This document shows positions 7,392-14,167 of a stretch of 14,167 nucleotides of DNA, piece by piece. Each line of letters opens with the position of its first letter. Position 1 is the stretch's first letter. The translations under genes were made by a program, and so were the position numbers. The notes beneath the pieces are model-generated. The model had not been told where the DNA came from, searched no databases, and saw only the letters and a list, made by a program, of their open reading frames with translations. Source of the DNA: Alphaproteobacteria bacterium (GTDB lineage: Bacteria; Pseudomonadota; Alphaproteobacteria; Caulobacterales; Maricaulaceae); the NCBI GenBank assembly GCA_030428405.1, contig JAUIEH010000024.1, forward strand, positions 1 to 14,167. The letters are read 5' to 3'.

Positions 7392-8036
7392 ATGCCCTGG
7401 ACCCGGGACGACATGGCCGAACGCGCCGCCAAGGAGCTCGAGGACGGCTTTTACGTCAATCTGGGCATCGGCATTCCGACGCTCGTCGCCAATCACATTC
7501 CCGAGCATATGGACGTGACGCTGCAATCGGAAAACGGCATGCTCGGCATGGGTCCGTTTCCGTACCCGGATGAAGTCGACCCCGACCTCATCAACGCCGG
7601 CAAGCAGACCATCACGGAAATGGACAAGACGGCGTATTTCTCCTCCTCGGAATCATTCTCCATGATCCGCGGCGGTCATATCGACCTCGCCATTCTCGGC
7701 GCTATGGAAGTTGCGGAGAACGGCGATCTCGCCAACTGGATGATTCCCGGCAAGCTCGTGAAGGGCATGGGCGGCGCCATGGACCTGGTCGCGGGCGTCA
7801 AGCGCGTCGTCGTGGTCATGGACCACACCAATAAGGCGGGCGAGCCGAAACTCCTGAAGGCATGCACGCTGCCGCTGACCGGGCAGGGCGTCATCGACCG
7901 GGTCATCACCGATCTGGGCGTGTTCGACGTGGTCGAGGGCGGATTGAAGATCTTCGAGCTGGCGCCCGGCGTGAGCGAAGAGGACGTCCGCTCAAAGACG
8001 GAAGCCTCGATTGTCGACGTGAAGACCGCGGCGTGA
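7392..8036 (+). CDS. scoB: Succinyl-CoA:3-ketoacid CoA-transferase subunit B
   Basis: This 214-residue cytoplasmic protein is the beta, catalytic-glutamate subunit of the class I CoA-transferase paired with ScoA. The N-terminus is MPWTRDDMAERAAKEL, followed by the family motif GIGIPT at 25-30. The motif SENGMLG (46-52) contains E47, equivalent to the glutamate that forms the glutamyl-CoA thioester in this family. Later stretches such as FSSSESFSMIRGGH and the GKLVKGMGGAMDLV block are typical. Length matches the usual 210-220 residues. The start is set by a ribosome binding site at 7377-7382 rather than by a longer in-frame opening. The stop overlaps the GTG of the following hydrolase gene (GTGA). 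Separation from scoA by another gene is unusual, since the two are normally adjacent. Confidence 0.94.
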   Translation: MPWTRDDMAERAAKELEDGFYVNLGIGIPTLVANHIPEHMDVTLQSENGMLGMGPFPYPDEVDPDLINAGKQTITEMDKTAYFSSSESFSMIRGGHIDLAILGAMEVAENGDLANWMIPGKLVKGMGGAMDLVAGVKRVVVVMDHTNKAGEPKLLKACTLPLTGQGVIDRVITDLGVFDVVEGGLKIFELAPGVSEEDVRSKTEASIVDVKTAA

Positions 8037-8968
8037 ACTTGTTCTCTTCCTTCAAGCGCAAGTCCGGCGGCGCGCCGGAAAGCGCCGACGGCCCGCGCGC
8101 CGCATTCGAAGACCGCTTTTTCACGAACGCCGATGGGCTGCGGCTGCATTATCGCGACTATGCGCCGGCGCAGGGCGGCGGCGCGCTTGCACCAGTTTTG
8201 TGCCTGCACGGCCTGACGCGCAATGTCCGCGACTTCGAAGACATCGCGCCGCAAATCGCAGCCGCCGGCCGGCGCGTGATCGTGGTCGAGCAGCGCGGGC
8301 GCGGACAGTCCGATTACGATCCGCAACCGGAGCGCTATGTGCCCCCGGTCTACGCCGCCGACATGATCGGCCTGCTCGACGAGCTCGGGTTTGAGCGCGT
8401 GGTCATTCTAGGCACGTCGCTTGGCGGACTGATGGGCATGCTGATCTCGGCTCAGAACCCACATCGCATCGCCGGTCTCATCCTGAACGATATCGGTCCC
8501 GAGATTGAGACCGAGGGGCTCGACCGGATCCGCGCTTATGTCGGACCGCAAGTCTCCGCGCCCGCCGACTGGGCCGAAGCCGGCGCGCGCATGCGCGCGC
8601 TGCATCAGATCGCCTATCCGACCCAGACGGGCGATGCGTTTTGGGAGACGTTTGCGCGCAGGGTCTATGTCGATGCGCCCGAAACCGGCCTGCGGCTCGA
8701 TTATGATCCCGCGCTCGCCGGCCCGGTGAAGGAAGGCGACAGCGCCAATCCAGACCTCTGGCCGTTAATGGATGCGTTCGCGTCCATCCCGACGCTCGTG
8801 CTGCGCGGCGCCGTTTCCGACATTTTGTCAAAAGCCACGGTGGCGCGCATGAAGGAGCTTAAGAGCGATCTGCGCGCTGTCGACGTGCCCGATGTCGGCC
8901 ATGCGCCTGATCTGAGCGAGCCTGCGGCGCGCGCAGCGATCGAGGATTTCCTTCAATCTGTCGAATAA
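8033..8968 (+). CDS. Cytoplasmic alpha/beta hydrolase
   Basis: This 311-residue alpha/beta-fold hydrolase has no signal peptide or membrane segment, so it is probably cytoplasmic. An HG motif occurs in CLHGLTRN. The RGRGQSD stretch fits the strand-4 region of the family. The nucleophile elbow is GTSLGG with S129, the likely acid is D263 in GAVSD, and the base is H290 in VGHAP. It differs clearly from the first hydrolase (2251-3192) in sequence and lacks its anchor. The chosen GTG overlaps the scoB stop by 4 bases; the frame remains open upstream to 7862, but that part lies inside scoB and encodes Arg-rich shadow sequence. No strong ribosome binding site is visible, so reinitiation after scoB is likely. 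Its reaction is unknown; ester, lactone or carbon-carbon cleavage are all possible. Confidence 0.9.
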   Translation: MNLFSSFKRKSGGAPESADGPRAAFEDRFFTNADGLRLHYRDYAPAQGGGALAPVLCLHGLTRNVRDFEDIAPQIAAAGRRVIVVEQRGRGQSDYDPQPERYVPPVYAADMIGLLDELGFERVVILGTSLGGLMGMLISAQNPHRIAGLILNDIGPEIETEGLDRIRAYVGPQVSAPADWAEAGARMRALHQIAYPTQTGDAFWETFARRVYVDAPETGLRLDYDPALAGPVKEGDSANPDLWPLMDAFASIPTLVLRGAVSDILSKATVARMKELKSDLRAVDVPDVGHAPDLSEPAARAAIEDFLQSVE

Positions 8969-9047
8969 TCGGCGCGAATGCCTTACGGGCTGCGACGACG
9001 GCTTTGCGTCCGCGCGGGCGGGGTTAGGATCGCGGCGAAAACGATTC

Positions 9048-9053
9048 AGGAGA
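9048..9053 (+). promoter_or_regulatory. Ribosome binding site of the tandem ABC ATPase
   Basis: AGGAGA lies 7 bases before the ATG at 9061 and supports that start. Confidence 0.7.
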
Positions 9054-9060
9054 CGAGTGC

Positions 9061-10974
9061 ATGGCTGACGCCTCCGCGCATAGCGGCGAGCCCGTGCTGG
9101 AGATCAAGGATCTCAAGATCACGTTCGACACCCATGACGGCGACGTGCACGCGGTCGACGGCGTCAATCTGAGCGTTCACGAGGGCGAATGTGTCGGCGT
9201 TGTGGGCGAATCCGGCTCGGGCAAGAGCCAGACCTTCATGGCGGTGATGGGGCTGCTCGCGGAAAACGGGCGCGTGGAGGGCTCGGTCAAGTTCCGGGGA
9301 CAAGAGTTGATCGGGCTGGCGCCCAAGGAGCTCAACAAAATTCGCGGCCAGAAGATGACGATGATCTTCCAGGACCCGCTGACCTCGCTCACCCCGCATA
9401 TGCGCATCGGCGACCAGATGCGCGAAGTTCTGAGCGTCCATAATTCCGCGGAAGGCGAGGCGGCGAACGCTTTGTGCGTGGACTGGCTCGAGCGGGTGCG
9501 CATCTCCGAGGCCAAGCGCCGGCTGCGCCAGTATCCGCACGAGTTGTCCGGCGGCATGCGTCAGCGCGTCATGATCGCCATGTCCATGTTGTGCAACCCG
9601 CATCTTCTGATTGCGGACGAACCGACCACAGCGCTCGACGTCACCGTGCAGGCGCAAGTGCTCGACATCATGGAAGAGCTGAAACGCGAGACGGGCATGG
9701 GCATGGCGCTGATCACGCACGACATGGGCGTGGTCGCGCGCATGGCCGATCGCGTGCACGTGATGAAAGACGGCAAATATGTCGAAGAGGGCACGGCGGA
9801 CCAGATATTTGGCGCGCCGCGTACGGACTATGCCCGCATGCTGCTCGACGCCATGCCGCGACTGGACAATCCCGACCGCGAAGGCCGCCCGTCCATTTCG
9901 CCTGCGCCAGAGGATGCGCCGGTAGTGCTCGATGTCGACGATGTGCGCGCCTGGTTTCCGGTGCGCGCGCCGCGCGAGTCCGAGCTGGTCACGCCGCCGC
10001 GCACGCCCTTCGGCAGAGCTGCGCGCGCTGTGTTCGGATCGCCCGACATCCCGCTAAAGGCCGTGGACGGCGTATCCTTCACCTTGCGTCAGGGCGAGAC
10101 GCTGGGCGTTGTCGGGGAAAGCGGCTGCGGCAAGTCGACCCTGGCGCGCGCGGCCTTGCGGCTCATCCCAAAACAGGCGGGCTCCGTCGCCTGGCTCGGA
10201 CGCGACACCGACCAGCTTGGCCGCGAGGGCCTGCGGGCCTCACGCCGCGACCTGCAGATCGTGTTCCAGGACCCGCTCGCCTCGCTCAATCCGCGCATGA
10301 CCATCGGCGCTTCGATCACCGAGCCGATGCACACATTCGAACCTGAATTGACCGCGGAAACGCGAGACAAGCGCGTACGCGCCATGATGGAGCGTTCAGG
10401 CCTCGATCCCACGCTCATCAACCGCTATCCGCACGAATTGTCCGGCGGCCAGAACCAGCGCGTCGGCATTGCGCGCGCCATGGTGCTCGACCCGAAAATC
10501 GTGGTTTGCGACGAGGCTGTCTCTGCGCTCGACGTTTCCATCCAGGCGCAGATTCTGGACCTGCTCATCTCGCTGCAAAAACAGCTCGGCCTCGCCATGA
10601 TGTTCATCAGCCACGATCTCTCGGTCGTGCGCGAGGTCTCGCACAAAGTGATGGTGCTCTATCTGGGCCGCGTCGTGGAGATGGCCGATCGCGACGCCAT
10701 CTATGAGGATGCGCGCCATCCCTACACCAAGGCGCTGATCTCAGCGGTGCCTGTGCCTGACCCGGCGTTCGAACGCGCGCGCGAGCGCATCAAGCTGGAA
10801 GGCGACCTGCCGTCGCCGCTCGATCCGCGCGCCCAGCTGCGTTTCATGAAGTCTCGCCTTAGCGACGATCCCGGCGTAGAAACCTACGTTCCGAAACTGC
10901 TTGAAGTCGCGCCCGGCCATTGGGTTGCTGAACATGACCCGTCAGCCGGCTCGCCCGGATTATCGGCGGCGTAG
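9061..10974 (+). CDS. Tandem-domain ABC transporter ATP-binding protein, oligopeptide type
   Basis: This 637-residue protein fuses two nucleotide-binding domains of the Dpp/Opp/nickel importer class, like GsiA or YejF. It would power an inner-membrane peptide-type importer from the cytoplasmic face. NBD1 has Walker A GESGSGKSQ (49-57), Q-loop Q104, signature LSGGMRQR (162-169), Walker B ending D186-E187, and H-loop H220. NBD2 has Walker A GESGCGKST (352-360), signature LSGGQNQR (460-467), Walker B ending D484-E485, and H-loop H518. After NBD2 comes the HPYTKAL block near residue 554, typical of the oligopeptide C-terminal extension. Both sites look catalytically complete. In NBD1 the residue after the Walker A KS is Q57 rather than Thr, as also occurs in relatives. 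A clear ribosome binding site supports the ATG, 92 bases after the hydrolase gene. No permease or binding protein is next to it, so its partners must be elsewhere. Confidence 0.95.
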   Translation: MADASAHSGEPVLEIKDLKITFDTHDGDVHAVDGVNLSVHEGECVGVVGESGSGKSQTFMAVMGLLAENGRVEGSVKFRGQELIGLAPKELNKIRGQKMTMIFQDPLTSLTPHMRIGDQMREVLSVHNSAEGEAANALCVDWLERVRISEAKRRLRQYPHELSGGMRQRVMIAMSMLCNPHLLIADEPTTALDVTVQAQVLDIMEELKRETGMGMALITHDMGVVARMADRVHVMKDGKYVEEGTADQIFGAPRTDYARMLLDAMPRLDNPDREGRPSISPAPEDAPVVLDVDDVRAWFPVRAPRESELVTPPRTPFGRAARAVFGSPDIPLKAVDGVSFTLRQGETLGVVGESGCGKSTLARAALRLIPKQAGSVAWLGRDTDQLGREGLRASRRDLQIVFQDPLASLNPRMTIGASITEPMHTFEPELTAETRDKRVRAMMERSGLDPTLINRYPHELSGGQNQRVGIARAMVLDPKIVVCDEAVSALDVSIQAQILDLLISLQKQLGLAMMFISHDLSVVREVSHKVMVLYLGRVVEMADRDAIYEDARHPYTKALISAVPVPDPAFERARERIKLEGDLPSPLDPRAQLRFMKSRLSDDPGVETYVPKLLEVAPGHWVAEHDPSAGSPGLSAA

Positions 10975-11014
10975 GGCGGGCGCGCCAAGCTGCGTATGAA
11001 GTCAGGGGGCGCAA

Positions 11015-11386
11015 ATGCCTGGCGTTAGGGCGCTTTTAGACGAACTGCATCGCCGGCGCGTAACGCGCGGCGCAGCGATCTACATCTTTGTGGCGTGGGT
11101 CGTGGTGATCGCGATACGCGCGGTCCTTCCCGAAACCGAGACCGGAGCGCGCTTGTCCTCGTTGGTGGTCTATCTGGCCATCGCGGGCTTTCCTTTCGCG
11201 GTCGCGTTTTCCTGGCTCTTCCGCCTGACCCATCAGCAAGGCGTCGCTATCGAGCACGATGTCGACGACCATCCGCCGGTGAGCGCCTTGGGTCGTGCGC
11301 TGGACTGGCTGGCGATCGGCGGGGCGGGGCTGGTCTTGCTGGTTTCTCTTGTCCGGCTGGTCATGGGATTGTCGGTCGTTCCCTGA
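11015..11386 (+). CDS. Stand-alone membrane module like the N-terminus of TPR/cyclase-type signalling proteins
   Basis: This 123-residue protein has three likely membrane segments: about 19-37, 45-68 and 94-116. The opening (LLDELHRRRVTRGAAIYIF with AW shortly after) and the later FPFAVAFSWLFRLT with a following acidic stretch resemble the N-terminal membrane region of large alphaproteobacterial proteins. In those proteins this region precedes a TPR or adenylate-cyclase-type sensor domain (family recollection, not a search). Here a stop codon follows directly after the third helix, and the next gene is unrelated, so the soluble part is absent. It may be a natural short homologue or a remnant. 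A purine-rich AGGGGGC just before the ATG makes translation plausible. Codon use matches the neighbours. Function unknown. Confidence 0.75.
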   Translation: MPGVRALLDELHRRRVTRGAAIYIFVAWVVVIAIRAVLPETETGARLSSLVVYLAIAGFPFAVAFSWLFRLTHQQGVAIEHDVDDHPPVSALGRALDWLAIGGAGLVLLVSLVRLVMGLSVVP

Positions 11387-11400
11387 TTTTCGTGCGAAGA

Positions 11401-11414
11401 TTACGCAGACGTAA
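11401..11414 (+). repeat. Short inverted repeat upstream of the M16 peptidase gene
   Basis: TTACG and CGTAA form a perfect 5-base inverted repeat with a 4-base spacer. It lies 72 bases before the peptidase start codon and in the most AT-rich part of that gap. It could be a small regulator-binding site, but a match of this size can be chance. Confidence 0.25.
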
Positions 11415-11425
11415 CAGCGCCAAGC

Positions 11426-11450
11426 TTGCGGCGGCCGCCCGTTGCCGCAA
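11426..11450 (+). terminator. Possible hairpin between the short membrane gene and the M16 gene
   Basis: TTGCGGC and GCCGCAA form a perfect 7-base stem around an 11-base GC-rich loop, 39 bases after the stop of the upstream gene. No T-run follows, so intrinsic termination is doubtful. It could instead be a structure in the 5' leader of the peptidase mRNA. Confidence 0.3.
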
Positions 11451-11485
11451 CCATCGGCGCAACGCCTTTGAAGGATGCCGATTTC

Positions 11486-14167
11486 ATGCGAACTCAGCTC
11501 AGCGTCTTCGCCGCTTCTTTCCTCGCGCTCGCCTTGGCTGCGTGCGGCGAGCCGCCAGCCGATGCGCCCGCGCCCGACGAGACGGCTGCGCCGGAAACCT
11601 CTGAAGCGCCGGACAGCGCGCCTGCCGAGGATGCGGCGGAGACTGACGCCGCCGATGAAACCGCTTCCGACAGCGATGGCCAAGAGGCCGCCAGCGACGA
11701 AGCCGCCAGCGAAGAGGCCGCGCTTTGGCCGCATGAGGGCTCCGACCTCGAACCCGATCCAGATGTTCGCTACGGCGTCCTTGAGAACGGCATGCGCTAT
11801 GCGGTGATGCAGAACGACACGCCGAGCGGCACAGGCGCTGTGCGCCTGCGCTTTGACGTTGGCGCCCTGGCGGAAGCCGATGATCAGCAGGGCCTCGCTC
11901 ATTTCACCGAGCACATGATTTTCAACGGCTCGGAGAATGTCGAGGAAGGCGAGATGATCCGCATCCTCGAGCGGCATGGCCTGGCCTTCGGCCCCGACAC
12001 CAATGCGTATACGAGCTTCGATGAGACGGTCTATCAGCTCGACCTTCCGGCCGTGGACGACGAGACGCTCGACACCGCATTCTTCCTGATGCGCGAGACG
12101 GCGGGCAATGTCTCCTTCGACGCTGAAGCGATCGATCGCGAGCGCGGCGTCGTCCTGTCCGAGCTGCGCGTGCGCAACACTTACGGCTATCGCTACACGA
12201 CCTCTCTGTGGAGCTTCCTGTTCCCTGAGGCGCGCTTTCCCTCGCGCTGGCCGATCGGCACGGCGGAGGTGCTGCAGAACGCGCCGCGCGAACGCTTCCT
12301 GGATCTCTATCAGCGCTATTACACGCCCGAACGCGCCATGTTTGTCTTTGTCGGCGATGTTGAGCCGGATGAAATCGTCGCGCGCATCGAGGCGACGTTC
12401 TCGGACTGGACGGGCCCGGATGAACCCGGCGCCGATCCCGACCTCGGTGAAGTCACTGAACGTCCGTTGACGGCGGGATTCTTCTATGACCCGGACATGC
12501 CGACGGTCGTGACCATCGCTGCTGTGAGCCCGGCCGTCATTGAGCCTGATACGATGGAGACGCGCCGGCGGCGTTTGACGCGCTCCATCGGCGCCAGCGT
12601 GTTGTCGCGCCGTCTGGGACGTCTGGCGCGCGCGCCGGATGCGCCTTTCGTGCAGGCTGAGGCCGATTTCTCAAGCTATTACGACACCGCCGACGTCGCC
12701 TCGATCGACATTGTGTCGCGTCCGGATGATTGGCGCGAGGCGATGAATGTCGTGGAGCAGGAGCTGCGCCGCGCCATCGAGTTCGGCTTCACGCAAGCCG
12801 AAATCAACGAACAGATCGCCAATATCCGCACCGGCCTGCGCAATAGCGCGGATCAGGCGGAAACGCGCGAAAGCCGCCAGCTCGCCGACGGCATCACGGG
12901 TTCGTTCGGCGGCGATTCCGTGTTCACCCACCCGCAGACCTCGCTTGAGCGCTTCGAAACCTATGCCGATGAGCTCACGCCGGAAGCCGTCTGGGCCGCC
13001 TTCCGCGAAGGCTGGGATGGTCGCGAGCGCCTGCTCTATCTCGCCACCAACGAAGAGATCGAGAACGCCGAGGCGGAAATCGTCGCGGCCTATGAGGCGA
13101 GCGCGGCGACGCCTGTCGAAGCGCAGGCCGACGCTGGCGCTCAGGAATTTGCGTATACGGATTTTGGTCCGGCCGGCGAGGTGGTCTCGCGCGATGTTGT
13201 CGAAGACCTCGACATCACGCGCGTGCGCTTCGCAAATAATGTGCGCCTCAACGTCAAGCAGACCGATTTCGAAAGCGATGTCGTGCGCGTTTCAATCCGC
13301 TTTGGCGGCGGCGATCTTGAGCTGCCGATGGATGCGCCGGGTCTGGGCTTCATGCTCGGCGCCTTTGTCGATGGCGGGCTTGAAGCGCATTCGCTCGACG
13401 AACTTGAGACCATTCTCGCCGGGCGCACCGTGACGGCCTCGATCGACACGAATGAGGATTCGTTCGGCATGGGCTCGCGCACCACGCCGACGGATTTCGA
13501 GCTGCAGATGCAGCTCTTTGCAGCCTATCTCACCGCGCCCGGCTATCGCGAGGAGGGGCTGACCCAGTTCCGCCAGACGGTGGAAATCTGGTACGAAACG
13601 CTCGACGCGACGCCGCAATCCGTCGCCGGCCGGGATGTGCCGCGGCTCATCCGCTCGGGCGATCCGCGCTTCGGCATTCCGTCTGAAGAAGAACTGCTTG
13701 CGCATGATTTCGAAGCGTTCGAGGCGATGTTCCGTCGCGCGCGCGAAGAAGGCGCCATCGAAATCGGCGTCGTGGGCGACATCGACGTCGACACCGTGAT
13801 CGACGTCGTATCGCGCACATTCGCCGCCTTGCCGGAGCGTCTCGCGGAGCCTGAGCCGTTTACGGATGCGCGCAATATTTCGTTCCCGGACGGAACCGCC
13901 GAGCCCGTAGTTCTGCATCACGCCGGTGAAGCCGATCGCGCGCTCGCCAATGTCTACTGGCCGTCTTTTGACGACAGCGACGTATTGCGCGCGCGCCGGG
14001 TTTATCTCCTGCAAAGCGTGCTCGATCTGAAGCTTATCGACCGCGTGCGCGAGGAGCTTGGCGCGACCTATTCGCCGTCCGCTTTCAGCCTGTCGTCCTC
14101 GACCTTCCCGGATTACGGCTATATCGGCGTTTCGCTCGACCTTGAGCCGGACGACGTCGCATCGCTG
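11486..14167 (+). CDS. M16 family zinc metallopeptidase, predicted lipoprotein, 3' partial
   Basis: This is a pitrilysin/insulinase-type zinc peptidase that likely degrades peptides in the periplasm. The visible 894 codons run off the window with no stop; family members of this build are about 930-960 residues, so little seems missing. Residues 1-20 form a lipoprotein signal ending in the lipobox LALAAC, with C20 as lipidation site. Residues 21-80 are an Ala/Glu/Asp/Pro-rich acidic linker. The inverted zinc motif is HFTEH (139-143), with E219 as the probable third ligand after 75 residues and a second conserved glutamate at E226. A second, non-catalytic M16 half begins near residue 570 and carries the R..Y-type motif VREELGATYS (854-863). 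The ATG is supported by AAGGA at 11471-11475. The first half therefore looks active. Substrate and any partner protein are unknown. Confidence 0.95.
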   Translation, partial: MRTQLSVFAASFLALALAACGEPPADAPAPDETAAPETSEAPDSAPAEDAAETDAADETASDSDGQEAASDEAASEEAALWPHEGSDLEPDPDVRYGVLENGMRYAVMQNDTPSGTGAVRLRFDVGALAEADDQQGLAHFTEHMIFNGSENVEEGEMIRILERHGLAFGPDTNAYTSFDETVYQLDLPAVDDETLDTAFFLMRETAGNVSFDAEAIDRERGVVLSELRVRNTYGYRYTTSLWSFLFPEARFPSRWPIGTAEVLQNAPRERFLDLYQRYYTPERAMFVFVGDVEPDEIVARIEATFSDWTGPDEPGADPDLGEVTERPLTAGFFYDPDMPTVVTIAAVSPAVIEPDTMETRRRRLTRSIGASVLSRRLGRLARAPDAPFVQAEADFSSYYDTADVASIDIVSRPDDWREAMNVVEQELRRAIEFGFTQAEINEQIANIRTGLRNSADQAETRESRQLADGITGSFGGDSVFTHPQTSLERFETYADELTPEAVWAAFREGWDGRERLLYLATNEEIENAEAEIVAAYEASAATPVEAQADAGAQEFAYTDFGPAGEVVSRDVVEDLDITRVRFANNVRLNVKQTDFESDVVRVSIRFGGGDLELPMDAPGLGFMLGAFVDGGLEAHSLDELETILAGRTVTASIDTNEDSFGMGSRTTPTDFELQMQLFAAYLTAPGYREEGLTQFRQTVEIWYETLDATPQSVAGRDVPRLIRSGDPRFGIPSEEELLAHDFEAFEAMFRRAREEGAIEIGVVGDIDVDTVIDVVSRTFAALPERLAEPEPFTDARNISFPDGTAEPVVLHHAGEADRALANVYWPSFDDSDVLRARRVYLLQSVLDLKLIDRVREELGATYSPSAFSLSSSTFPDYGYIGVSLDLEPDDVASL
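11684..11722 (+). repeat. 15-base tandem repeat in the peptidase linker
   Basis: Two near-identical 15-base units (11684-11698 and 11699-11713) plus a partial third encode EAASD, EAASE and EAA at residues 67-79. They are part of the acidic linker between the lipidated cysteine and the catalytic domain. Slippage expansion would explain them. Confidence 0.6.

Noticed and set aside
7862..8032. N-terminal extension of the second hydrolase from 7862
   Set aside because: This part lies fully inside scoB and is Arg/Gly-rich shadow sequence. The GTG at 8033 overlapping the scoB stop fits better.
9004..9030. Possible promoter (TTGCGT and TAGGAT) before the ABC ATPase gene
   Set aside because: The spacer is only about 15 bases and both boxes match consensus poorly. 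A promoter in this gap is plausible but not supported by what I can read.
11015..11386. Frameshifted N-terminus of a full-length TPR or cyclase protein
   Set aside because: No TPR-like or cyclase-like sequence appears in any frame after the stop; the next gene is an M16 peptidase. A frameshift alone cannot explain the short length.
11475..11807. 110-codon + strand open frame at the peptidase start
   Set aside because: It is Arg/Ser/Pro-rich and out of frame with the real peptidase, whose frame begins at 11486 and carries the lipobox and zinc motif.
11036..11977. Open frame of 313 codons on the - strand across the short membrane gene and peptidase start
   Set aside because: The composition is that of an antisense shadow, and it runs against the lipobox and start of a clear M16 peptidase gene.
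1..14167. Mobile element, phage, CRISPR or defence system
   Set aside because: I saw no transposase, integrase, terminal repeats, array of spaced repeats or defence domains, and composition looks even across the window.

Overview
The window is GC-rich, gene-dense DNA with every supported gene on the + strand and no gap over 100 bases. Codon use, a large TonB-dependent receptor beside an MFS carrier, and the sequence flavour of the proteins suggest a Gram-negative alphaproteobacterium, perhaps of the Caulobacterales/Hyphomonadaceae/sphingomonad type. This placement is inference from protein style, not from a marker gene.

Region 1 (1-8968) looks like one long co-directional cluster for taking up and using an organic compound. 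In order it holds a TonB-dependent outer-membrane receptor (5' end outside the window), a membrane-anchored alpha/beta hydrolase, an MFS carrier with apparently 14 membrane segments, a PutP-like sodium:solute symporter, succinyl-CoA:3-ketoacid CoA-transferase subunit A, a small four-helix membrane protein of unknown function, CoA-transferase subunit B, and a second, cytoplasmic alpha/beta hydrolase. Gaps are at most 64 bases. Three junctions are 4-base stop/start overlaps (GTGA, ATGA, GTGA), and the scoB ribosome binding site sits on the stop codon of the small membrane gene. A coherent but unproven reading is: import through the outer membrane, ester or lactone cleavage at the cell envelope, inner-membrane transport, CoA activation of a 3-keto acid with succinyl-CoA, and further cytoplasmic hydrolysis.

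Region 2 (9061-10974) is a single gene for a tandem-NBD ABC ATPase of the oligopeptide/dipeptide importer class, with no permease or binding-protein gene next to it.

Region 3 (11015-14167) holds a short membrane protein that resembles only the N-terminal membrane module of larger signalling/TPR proteins. It is followed by a large M16-family zinc metallopeptidase predicted to be a lipoprotein, with an acidic low-complexity linker. That gene runs off the right edge after 894 codons.

No tRNA, rRNA, CRISPR array, insertion sequence or phage gene was seen. The closest thing to an undescribed system is the uptake-hydrolysis-CoA activation cluster, with an unknown membrane protein inserted between the two CoA-transferase subunits.
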